Source: Clostridia bacterium (GTDB taxonomy: Bacteria > Bacillota > Clostridia > Christensenellales > Aristaeellaceae). From it: 19,913 nucleotides of DNA. The stretch is from contig JAFSZW010000230.1 in NCBI GenBank assembly GCA_017458865.1, forward strand, positions 1 to 19,913, read 5' to 3'. Shown here piece by piece: positions 14,045-19,913 of this stretch (positions are counted from its first letter, which is position 1; every line of letters begins with the position of its first letter). Under the pieces are notes generated by a model. That model was not told the DNA's origin. It saw only the letters and a list, made by a program, of their open reading frames with translations, and did not search any database. The translations under genes and the position numbers were made by a program.

Positions 14045-15016
14045 ATGGTTGAACCAATCAAGATGATTCCCAGTTTCCGATTCGGTGCAGCGACGCCATG
14101 GGGCGGAACGGGACTGCGTGCATTTGGTAAGCAGATTCCGGATGAGCGGACAGGCGAGAGCCTTGAGGTATCCGCGCTGCCGGGTCTTGAGAGCCGTGCG
14201 GCAGATGGCACGACGCTGACTGAGCTGCTTGCATCCGGCGGAACGGATATGCGCGGCACAAAGGTCGGCGAAACATTTCCGCTGCTCCTCAAGTTCATCA
14301 GTGCTGCGGACCGCCTGTCTGTGCAGGTGCATCCGGACGATGCGTATGCGGGCGTAAATGAGGGCGGCAAGCTGGGCAAGACGGAGGCCTGGATCATCCT
14401 GAATGCTGAACCCGGCGCTGAAATCGTGTACGGCGTTAAGCCGGGCGTGACGAAAGAACAGCTGAGGGATGCCTGTGCGGCAGGCGGCGAGGTGCTGCAG
14501 GCCTGCCTGAATACGGTTGTGGTGCATCCGGGTGAGGTTTATTACATCCCTGCAGGCATGCTCCATGCGCTTGGCGGCGGGATTTCTGTTGCTGAAATCC
14601 AGCAGTCCAGCGATCTAACCTACCGCTTCTATGACTGGGACCGTGTGGACAAAAACGGGAAATCCCGTGAGCTGCACATTGAAAAGGGACTTGACGTGGT
14701 TCGGCCGGAGCTGCAGATGAGCGCGATGACTGGTTCGGTCTCCGAGGCAAATGGAGCCAGGCATACGGTCTATATAGATGAACCGGCGTTCTCTCTCGAA
14801 CTGTTTGAGCTTGAGGGAGAGAGCAGCGATGCCATGCTTGCTCCGGATTCAACCCGTTTCAGGATTCTCTGTGCACTCAGTGACGGACGGCTCTGCTGGG
14901 ACGGGGGCTGCATGGAGCTTGCAATGGGCGACTCTGTTTTCGTTCCTGCTGCAGCACCTGAGCTGCATCTGCATGGCACTCAGCGCATACTCTATATGGC
15001 GCCCGGGAATGCATAA
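14045..15016 (+). CDS. manA: Mannose-6-phosphate isomerase, class I
   Basis: A zinc enzyme that interconverts mannose 6-phosphate and fructose 6-phosphate. The 323 residues fit the short Firmicutes type. Metal ligands visible from the chosen start are Gln94 and His96 in SVQVHPDD, Glu114 in GKTEAWIIL and His174 in PAGMLHALGG. The C-terminal cupin half follows to residue 323. GESLEVS (37-43) replaces the usual GESWEVS. A GTG at 14036 is in frame, but GAGGTG sits at the right distance from the ATG at 14045. Together with the mutase upstream it links mannose and glucose phosphates to glycolysis. A strong terminator follows directly. Confidence 0.93.
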   Translation: MVEPIKMIPSFRFGAATPWGGTGLRAFGKQIPDERTGESLEVSALPGLESRAADGTTLTELLASGGTDMRGTKVGETFPLLLKFISAADRLSVQVHPDDAYAGVNEGGKLGKTEAWIILNAEPGAEIVYGVKPGVTKEQLRDACAAGGEVLQACLNTVVVHPGEVYYIPAGMLHALGGGISVAEIQQSSDLTYRFYDWDRVDKNGKSRELHIEKGLDVVRPELQMSAMTGSVSEANGARHTVYIDEPAFSLELFELEGESSDAMLAPDSTRFRILCALSDGRLCWDGGCMELAMGDSVFVPAAAPELHLHGTQRILYMAPGNA

Positions 15017-15020
15017 ATAA

Positions 15021-15080
15021 GCGGAATTCCCGCACACCGGTTCAGTAATCCGGAGTACGGGAATTCCGTTATTTTTTGTT
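15021..15080. terminator. Shared terminator between convergent manA and nth
   Basis: A 12-bp stem (15021-15032 with 15058-15069, one G-T end pair) has a second CCGG/CCGG stem inside (15037-15040 with 15050-15053). On the plus strand it is followed by a T-rich run (15069-15083), which fits termination of manA. The nth stop codon lies at its edge, so on the minus strand the same stem forms at the end of nth, followed by a weaker T-rich segment. Confidence 0.85.
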
Positions 15081-15716
15081 TTTGGGATTGCCGTTTGCGT
15101 ATTCGCAGAGCGCAGACAATGGACACTTGCTGCAGGCGGGATTTCTAGCACTGCAGACCTGCCGTCCGTGATAGATGAGCCAGTGGTGAGCACGGCTCCA
15201 GAGATGCCTGGGGATGTGCTCCATGAGCTGGTATTCGGTCGCAAGAACATCTGAGGCATCTGCAAGGCCAAGCCGGTTAGTGACGCGGAATACATGGGTA
15301 TCCACAGCGATGGCATCCGCACCAAAGGCACATGCCCTGACGACATTGGCAGTTTTCCGCCCGACACCGGGCAGTGCCTCAAGCGCTTCCTGGCTGTCCG
15401 GCACTTCGCCGCCGTACTGACTGGTGAGAATATCGGCCATGGCGATGAGGTTTTTGGCTTTGTTGTGGTAAAGCCCGCAGGTATGTATGATGTCCTCCAC
15501 ATCAGGCAGGTTCGCTTGCGCCAGGGACTGCGGGTCCGGATAGCGGCTGAAAAGCGCCGGGGTGACCATATTGACCTTTACATCGGTGCACTGGGCGGAG
15601 AGGATCACGGCGACCAGCAGCTGAAACGGGCTGTCAAAATGCAGGGCCGGGCGGGCATCCGGGTACAGCTGTTCAAGAATGGAAAGCATCTCAGAATAAC
15701 GTTCCGTATCACTCAT
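15069..15716 (-). CDS. nth: Endonuclease III (DNA glycosylase / AP lyase)
   Basis: It removes oxidised pyrimidines and cleaves abasic sites in base-excision repair. The 215 residues match the E. coli enzyme at 211. The helix-hairpin-helix LPGVGRKTANV (115-125) carries the catalytic Lys121, and Asp139 in AVDTHVFRV is the second catalytic residue. The [4Fe-4S] cluster has the canonical spacing C-x6-C-x2-C-x5-C (Cys188, 195, 198, 204). The ATG has AGGAG seven to eight bases upstream. It follows a small membrane-protein gene with a 15-base gap, so the two form an operon. The lysine-rich tail PKNKK ends in the shared terminator. Confidence 0.96.
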   Translation of the reverse strand: MSDTERYSEMLSILEQLYPDARPALHFDSPFQLLVAVILSAQCTDVKVNMVTPALFSRYPDPQSLAQANLPDVEDIIHTCGLYHNKAKNLIAMADILTSQYGGEVPDSQEALEALPGVGRKTANVVRACAFGADAIAVDTHVFRVTNRLGLADASDVLATEYQLMEHIPRHLWSRAHHWLIYHGRQVCSARNPACSKCPLSALCEYANGNPKNKK

Positions 15717-15731
15717 AAGCGGCTCCTGGAA

Positions 15732-16202
15732 TCAGTTGAGATTGAACGTGGCGGCAACTTCGTTAACCTGATCGCGCAGGACCGTGAACTGTTCGGTCAG
15801 CACGTTGCCTGCCTGCAGCCTGACATCCGCCAGGTCCAGCGTTGAGGTGCAGCGGTTCAGCAGCTCGGGATCGACAATGACGGTTCCGGCACCATAGATA
15901 TTGCCTGCCAGCGTATTGAGACATTGCAGGCAGTAAATGTGTGACCTGACGCCGGCGAGCAGCGCAGCAGAATTGGTGCCGCTAGACTGTGTCAGACGGT
16001 ATACAGTGGTCTGCGCATCGCCGGCCTCGGAGATCGCGCGGGAAATGAGCACATCACGGGTTGTAGACTCGAAATTACGGGTTTTGACCAGGGTAAAGGT
16101 GATGCCTGCCAGGAGGATGAGCAGAATAAAGATGATGATGAGGAGCATGCGTGCACGACGCTTGCTTTTCCGCCTGCCTGTGCTGGTATCAAATGCATAC
16201 AT
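15732..16202 (-). CDS. Small single-pass membrane protein of unknown function
   Basis: 156 residues. A short basic N-terminus (GRRKSKRRAR, 9-18) is followed by one strongly hydrophobic segment (about 19-41), so the protein should be anchored in the membrane with residues 45-156 outside. The outer part is helical in character, with two cysteines close together (in YCLQCLN, about 89-95) and a third near 117. There is no lipobox. The ATG has AAAGGAG eight bases upstream and a promoter lies at 16361-16390. It is the first gene of an operon with nth. I recognise no family; anchored helical proteins of this kind can be envelope or division-related, but nothing here shows it. Confidence 0.8.
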   Translation of the reverse strand: MYAFDTSTGRRKSKRRARMLLIIIFILLILLAGITFTLVKTRNFESTTRDVLISRAISEAGDAQTTVYRLTQSSGTNSAALLAGVRSHIYCLQCLNTLAGNIYGAGTVIVDPELLNRCTSTLDLADVRLQAGNVLTEQFTVLRDQVNEVAATFNLN

Positions 16203-16360
16203 GATGATCGCTCCTTTGGATTTGCTTGCCGGGACCGCTCCGGGGATAAATGTCGAGCGCTTTTCCTGGCAGCGTTTCCGCGTGTGGCCCTGCCAGCGTT
16301 GTCACTTGAGAACCAGAAAAAACACGGAATGTGCGGGACGAAAAAATAATATACGATGTT

Positions 16361-16390
16361 ATTATAGCATAAAGCAGCAGTGTGGGGCAA
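16361..16390 (-). promoter_or_regulatory. Promoter of the membrane protein - nth operon
   Basis: On the minus strand an extended -10, TG-C-TATAAT (TATAAT at 16361-16366), lies 18 bases from TTGCCC (16385-16390). The transcript would start near 16354, leaving a leader of about 150 bases. Confidence 0.65.
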
Positions 16391-16526
16391 ATTATCCGAG
16401 CTAATCGTTAAATCTGAAAGAAAGTGGAGGATATAAGTGAGAATATATCTGTAAATTAAATAAAAGTGGAGATGTATTAACTAAAACTGGATACAGTGTG
16501 CGCTCCACTGACAGAAAACACGGGGG
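16391..16526. other. AT-rich divergent intergenic stretch with a repeated AGTGGAG
   Basis: There is no gene. AGTGGAG occurs twice in the same direction, 42 bases apart (16423-16429 and 16465-16471), and once inverted (16503-16509), so the second copy can form a stem with the third. The first copy precedes a five-codon GTG frame ending at TAA (16437-16454). This may be a binding site for a regulator of the divergent promoters, or chance. Confidence 0.3.
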
Positions 16527-16556
16527 TTGCAAAAAAAGGGCGAAATCACATATAAT
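16527..16556 (+). promoter_or_regulatory. Promoter of the cmk - plsC transcript
   Basis: TTGCAA (16527-16532), an 18-base spacer and a perfect TATAAT (16551-16556). The predicted start is at about 16563, which coincides with an ATG. Confidence 0.75.
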
Positions 16557-16562
16557 AAAGAG

Positions 16563-16664
16563 ATGTTAGTAAGGCGTGCAAGCGAGGCACATCCGGCAGG
16601 GCATGAAGCTGTCTTTGAGGATGCTTTGGCACTGCCGTGGAAGGAATGGATACAATGCCTGTAA
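16563..16664 (+). CDS. Possible leaderless small ORF overlapping the cmk start
   Basis: A 33-codon frame (MLVRRASEAHPAGHEAVF...) opens seven bases after the TATAAT box, at the predicted first base of the transcript, and ends with TAA eight to ten bases inside cmk, in another frame. It has no ribosome site. If used, it would be leaderless and could couple translation to cmk. It may equally be untranslated leader. No family is recognised. Confidence 0.25.
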   Translation: MLVRRASEAHPAGHEAVFEDALALPWKEWIQCL

Positions 16665-17329
16665 ACATTGCGATAGATGGTCCGGTTGGGGCCGGAAAAT
16701 CAAGCGTTTCGGACGCGGTGGCAAAGCGTCTCAATATTCTGCACCTGGATACGGGTGCAATGTACCGTGCTTTTGGCCTGGCCATGCTTCGCATGGGTGT
16801 TGACCCGATGGATGAGCAGGCGGTCACACAGCATATCAGTGATGTAAATGTTTCAGTCCGGTATGAGGACGGGATGCAGCATACCTATCTGGGCACAGAG
16901 GATGTGACCGGGCTGATTCGGACCGGAGAGGTATCCGCGGCAGCCAGCAGCGCGTCCAGTTGGCCGGCAGTGCGCAGAGCCATGGTTGCTGCGCAGAAGC
17001 GTATGGCAGCTGAGGCGGATATGCTGATTGACGGCCGGGATATTGGTACAGTTGTGCTGGATAAGTCACCGGCTAAGATTTATCTGACGGCCTCACCTGA
17101 GGTCCGGGCACGGCGGCGCTATGAGCAGAACCTGGCAGCAGGCGATACGACCAGCTATCAGGAAGTGCTGGATGCGCTCAACCAGCGGGATCTGCAGGAC
17201 ATGACAAGGGCAACGGATCCGCTGCGTCAGGCGGAGGATGCCGTGCTTCTGGATACGAGCAATATGAGTTTTGATGAATCCGTAGAGGCGATTCTGCAAA
17301 TCGTGGAGCGTGTATATGGAAAGCAATGA
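16655..17329 (+). CDS. cmk: Cytidylate kinase
   Basis: It phosphorylates CMP and dCMP with ATP for nucleotide recycling. The 224 residues are normal. The N-terminal P-loop is IDGPVGAGKSS (residues 6-16; the family usually has GPAGAGKST), the CMP-binding segment TGAMYRAFG follows, and LIDGRDIGTVVL and the lid region RARRRYEQN are present. Two earlier in-frame starts (GTG 16637, ATG 16646) are too close to the GGAAGGA site; the ATG at 16655 lies nine bases from it and gives the family's usual MxxxIAIDGP start. The stop overlaps the plsC start by 14 bases, so these two genes are translated together. Confidence 0.95.
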   Translation: MPVNIAIDGPVGAGKSSVSDAVAKRLNILHLDTGAMYRAFGLAMLRMGVDPMDEQAVTQHISDVNVSVRYEDGMQHTYLGTEDVTGLIRTGEVSAAASSASSWPAVRRAMVAAQKRMAAEADMLIDGRDIGTVVLDKSPAKIYLTASPEVRARRRYEQNLAAGDTTSYQEVLDALNQRDLQDMTRATDPLRQAEDAVLLDTSNMSFDESVEAILQIVERVYGKQ

Positions 17330-18137
17330 GAAAACCACCGGCAGTGCGGCTGCAGCTCAGACGATGCCGGTGACTGAGGCTGCAGAGCAGACGCCTGCGA
17401 CTGCGGCCGAGGCAGGTGCAAAGTCGGCTGCAGAGACGGTGAAGCCTGCGGCCGGGCATGATGCGAAGGCGCCGGACAAGGATGCTGAGACGCCCGTGGA
17501 GCCGAAGCGGACGATCTTCTATACCGTGATCATTTCGATTTACTTCATAATCGCGAAGCTGTTCTTCTTCATGCGCTTTGAGGGACGGGAGAATATCCCG
17601 GAGGGGCGGCCTGTGATCCTGATGGCCAACCATCAGAACATGCTTGACCCGCTGACGCTTGGCATATGTGTCCGGGATCGTGAGATCCATTTCATGGCCA
17701 GGAAGGAACTGTTTGGCAACAAATTCCTTGGCTGGTGCTTTACTCACCTGCATGCATTTCCCGTTGACCGGGGACACAGCGACATGGCCTCGATTCGGAC
17801 GGCCATGGGTGTGATCAAGTCCGGAAATACGCTGGGCATTTTCCCTGAGGGAACGCGCTCAAAGACCGGATATATGGGCCCGCTGCTGGGCGGGGCCTCC
17901 CTGCTGGCGCTCAAGTCCGGCTGCGAGATTTTGCCAGTCTATATTGACGGCAATTACCGGATCTTCCGTCCGATTCTCGTCAAGGTCGGCAGGCCAATTG
18001 AGATGGGAGATCTGAGAAGCGGCCGGATGAACAAGGAGACATGCGACATTCTGACACACAGAATGGAGGGTGCATTTGCCCATCTGAGCGGCGGAAAATC
18101 GCTTATGCCGGCCTCAGAAGTGGGAAAACAGGCCTAA
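17316..18137 (+). CDS. plsC: 1-acyl-sn-glycerol-3-phosphate acyltransferase with Ala-rich N-terminal extension
   Basis: It acylates lysophosphatidic acid to phosphatidic acid at the membrane. The catalytic motif NHQNMLD gives H-x4-D (His106, Asp111), FPEGTRS (176-182) binds the glycerol phosphate, and VYIDGNYRIF follows. A hydrophobic segment (66-86) precedes the catalytic domain. Residues 1-65 are an unusual extension built of Ala, Thr, Glu, Lys and Pro, predicted disordered and absent from typical 200-240-residue PlsC; here the total is 273. The ATG at 17316 has GGAG seven bases upstream and lies inside the end of cmk. The cmk-plsC-ispH-rpsA order is common in Clostridia. Related acyltransferases share these motifs, so the precise substrate is inferred. 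Confidence 0.9.
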   Translation: MESNEKTTGSAAAAQTMPVTEAAEQTPATAAEAGAKSAAETVKPAAGHDAKAPDKDAETPVEPKRTIFYTVIISIYFIIAKLFFFMRFEGRENIPEGRPVILMANHQNMLDPLTLGICVRDREIHFMARKELFGNKFLGWCFTHLHAFPVDRGHSDMASIRTAMGVIKSGNTLGIFPEGTRSKTGYMGPLLGGASLLALKSGCEILPVYIDGNYRIFRPILVKVGRPIEMGDLRSGRMNKETCDILTHRMEGAFAHLSGGKSLMPASEVGKQA

Positions 18138-18183
18138 AATCGCTGTTTTTTCTTGAAAAAGCAACTTTTTTTCAAAAAGAGTG

Positions 18184-18212
18184 TTGCATTTTTGGAGTAA
18201 AGTCTTCATAAT
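18184..18212 (+). promoter_or_regulatory. Probable promoter of ispH
   Basis: TTGCAT (18184-18189), a 17-base spacer and CATAAT (18207-18212), placed between plsC and ispH. The preceding A/T-rich bases (18153-18175) form only a weak A-T stem without a T run behind it, so read-through from plsC is also possible. Confidence 0.5.
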
Positions 18213-18252
18213 ATGCTGAAGGGACTTTATGCCTTGCACACAGGATATACGG

Positions 18253-19092
18253 ATGAAAATACTGATTGGGAAGAACGCCGGGTTCTGCTTCGGCGTCAAG
18301 CGCGCCGCTGAGGAGGCGTACCGCTGTATTGAGGCGGGAACAGACTGTGCCACACTGGGACCGCTGATCCACAATCCGCAGGAAGTGGAGCGGCTCAGGC
18401 AGGCGGGGATTGCGTCGGTTGACAGCCCGGGTGAGGTAAAACCCGGACAGACGCTGATTATCCGTTCGCATGGTGTGGCACCGGAGATCTACAGCGAAGC
18501 GAAACGGCTTCATATTCCGGTCATAGATGCCACCTGTCCGCATGTTGCCGCGATTCACCGGCTGGTGCGCGAGTACAGTGCAGGCGGTGATGCAGTCATC
18601 ATCGTCGGTGAGGCGGAGCATCCCGAGGTACGTGCAATTGCCGGCTGGGCTGTGGGAGAGGCATTCATCTTCTCAGATCCCAAAGAGGTGTCCGGCAGGG
18701 TTCTGCCGAGGCGTGCACTGGTGGTTGCACAGACAACCATCAAGCGGGAACGATTTGAGTCGGTGCTTGAGGTGCTCAAAGGCATGGTGCCGGATCTTAC
18801 GGTCCGCAACACGATCTGTGCGGCAACGAGCCAGCGCCAGCAGGAAGCAGAGGCATTGTCTGCGGATGCGGACGTCATGATCGTCGTCGGCGGACACAAC
18901 AGCTCCAATACCAATAAGCTGTATGAGACCTGCAGACAGCGGTGTGCAAGGTCGTATCTGATTGAAACCGCGGATGAGGTGCCTGTGGATGGAATCCGCG
19001 AGACGGACTGCGTGGCGGTAACCGCCGGCGCATCCACCCCTCAATGGCTCCTGGATGAGGTAGTAAACCGTATCCGGCAGCTGTTTGAATGA
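18253..19092 (+). CDS. ispH: 4-hydroxy-3-methylbut-2-enyl diphosphate reductase
   Basis: The last step of the MEP isoprenoid pathway, giving IPP and DMAPP with an oxygen-sensitive [4Fe-4S] cluster. The 279 residues cover the whole enzyme. Cluster cysteines are Cys12 (GFCFGV), Cys95 (DATCPHV) and Cys189 (NTICAAT). Substrate histidines are His40 (GPLIHN), His73 (RSHG) and His123, with catalytic Glu125 in EHPEV. GGHNSSNT and TAGASTP (258-263) complete the diphosphate site. An in-frame ATG at 18229 would add eight residues; the ATG at 18253, seven bases after AGGA, gives the usual MKI...GFCFGV start. rpsA follows; in some Clostridia these two are fused, but here a stop codon and an 87-base gap separate them. 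Confidence 0.95.
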   Translation: MKILIGKNAGFCFGVKRAAEEAYRCIEAGTDCATLGPLIHNPQEVERLRQAGIASVDSPGEVKPGQTLIIRSHGVAPEIYSEAKRLHIPVIDATCPHVAAIHRLVREYSAGGDAVIIVGEAEHPEVRAIAGWAVGEAFIFSDPKEVSGRVLPRRALVVAQTTIKRERFESVLEVLKGMVPDLTVRNTICAATSQRQQEAEALSADADVMIVVGGHNSSNTNKLYETCRQRCARSYLIETADEVPVDGIRETDCVAVTAGASTPQWLLDEVVNRIRQLFE

Positions 19093-19096
19093 GCTG

Positions 19097-19170
19097 TTAA
19101 CGGCCCAAAGCCGTTAATATAAATGATTGATTCAACCGGGTTTACCACCCGTTTGAGATACTTTAGGAGG
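19097..19170 (+). promoter_or_regulatory. Two hairpins in the rpsA leader
   Basis: The ispH-rpsA gap holds a perfect 8-bp stem (TTAACGGC 19097-19104 with GCCGTTAA 19110-19117). A second 9-position stem with one mismatch (19133-19141 with 19147-19155) ends ten bases before the TAGGAGG site. The first lacks a T run and may be a weak terminator or processing site. The second could influence S1 translation. Function is inferred only. Confidence 0.4.
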
Positions 19171-19179
19171 TAGTAACTG

Positions 19180-19913
19180 ATGAACGACATTGAGAAAAAC
19201 CCCGTTTCCGAATCCACTGAAGATTTTGCTGCGATGCTCAAGGAAGAAGAGAAGACCAGCAAGATTCGCCCCGGTCAGATAGTCACCGGCAAGGTTGAAC
19301 AGTTGGAGAGCGATGGTGTGGTTGTCAGCATTCCTGGAAAAGCTGATGGCTTCATCAAGAGCAACGATCTTGTAAGCACGGATTGCAAGGTTGGCGATGC
19401 CATTGAGGCTGAGATCATCAAGCTGAATGATGGCGAGGGCTATGTACTGCTGTCTGAGCGCAAGGTCGCAGCCAGCAAGAGCTGGGATCGACTGATTGCT
19501 GAGTGCGACGCCGGTGCGTGCGTTGAAGCCGTAGGCCGTGAGGCTGTTAATGGCGGCTTGATCGCGGATGTACAGGGCGTTCGTGCGTTCATCCCTGCAT
19601 CCCATCTGGCTCGCCGTTATGTGGACAACATCGGTGATTTCGTCGGCAAGACAATGAACGTCAAGATCATTGAGGTCGACAAGAGCAAGCACCGCATCGT
19701 GGCCAGCCGCAAGGCCTATCTCAACGAAGAGAAGAAGAAGGCATGGGAGAATATTGAGGCTGGTCAGATCGTGAACGGTACCGTTCGCCGCCTGACTGAC
19801 TTCGGCGCCTTTGTTGACATCGGCGGCGTGGATGGACTCATCCATGTGACCGATCTGGCCTGGCACCGCGTAAAGCACCCCTCTGAGATCGTCGCCCCGG
19901 GTCAGGTGATCCA
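19180..19913 (+). CDS. rpsA: Ribosomal protein S1 / S1-domain RNA-binding protein (partial)
   Basis: It binds mRNA through repeated S1 (OB-fold) domains and aids initiation on the ribosome. The first 244 residues are visible: an acidic, lysine-rich N-terminus (1-29), S1 domain 1 (about 30-95, PGQIVTGKVEQL), domain 2 (about 110-178, with VRAFIPASHL) and the start of domain 3 (from 194, GQIVNGTVRRLTDFGAFVDIGG...GLIHVTDL). The pattern of two divergent and one canonical domain is typical of Firmicutes S1. The ATG follows a strong TAGGAGG nine to ten bases upstream. The C-terminal domains are outside the window, so a short clostridial-type S1 and a full-length S1 cannot be told apart. Confidence 0.93.
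   Translation, partial: MNDIEKNPVSESTEDFAAMLKEEEKTSKIRPGQIVTGKVEQLESDGVVVSIPGKADGFIKSNDLVSTDCKVGDAIEAEIIKLNDGEGYVLLSERKVAASKSWDRLIAECDAGACVEAVGREAVNGGLIADVQGVRAFIPASHLARRYVDNIGDFVGKTMNVKIIEVDKSKHRIVASRKAYLNEEKKKAWENIEAGQIVNGTVRRLTDFGAFVDIGGVDGLIHVTDLAWHRVKHPSEIVAPGQVI

Noticed and set aside
12957..14057. 366-codon minus-strand frame across pgcA and into the pgcA-manA gap
   Set aside because: It is antisense to conserved phosphohexomutase motifs, and its composition is typical of a reverse-strand shadow.
18153..18175. A-T stem after plsC as a terminator
   Set aside because: The stem is almost entirely A-T pairs, competes with an alternative fold, and lacks a T tract behind it.

Overview
The window is bacterial chromosome, most likely from the Bacillota (Firmicutes) and probably a gut-type clostridial or related lineage of moderately high G+C. 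The grounds are a T-box leader in front of tyrS, purine-rich Shine-Dalgarno sites before almost every gene, frequent TTG starts, and the order cmk - plsC - ispH - rpsA, which is familiar from Clostridia. The genus cannot be fixed from this sequence alone.

Left part (1-5690, all minus strand): an arginine biosynthesis operon argC - lysA-like - argJ - argB (argB runs off the window) behind a promoter whose -35/-10 spacer is itself an ArgR-type operator. Upstream of it, tyrS is controlled by a tyrosine-specific T-box riboswitch.

Middle (5690-9170): an AT-richer accessory stretch. It holds an IS4/IS1634-like DDE transposase with its own consensus promoter. Convergent to it is a small ORF that combines a transposase-like N-terminal domain with a coiled coil. 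A 10-bp inverted repeat at 6048 and 8641 may mark the element's ends. Two gene-poor stretches flank it, and the right one ends in a structured leader.

Right part (9174-19913): a five-domain c-di-GMP protein (REC, GGDEF, degenerate GGDEF-like, REC, HD-GYP); a GNAT acetyltransferase; phosphoglucomutase and mannose-6-phosphate isomerase (hexose-phosphate interconversion for envelope polysaccharides); then, on the minus strand, a small membrane protein with endonuclease III; and finally cytidylate kinase, PlsC acyltransferase, IspH and ribosomal protein S1 (the last runs off the window).

Most of the window is ordinary housekeeping. The parts worth a second look are the lysA-like gene inside the ArgR-controlled operon, the IS-like element with its small coiled-coil partner, the c-di-GMP gene with its approximately 225-nt folded leader, and a possible leaderless small ORF that runs into cmk. 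I found no CRISPR array, tRNA, rRNA, phage module or recognisable defence system.
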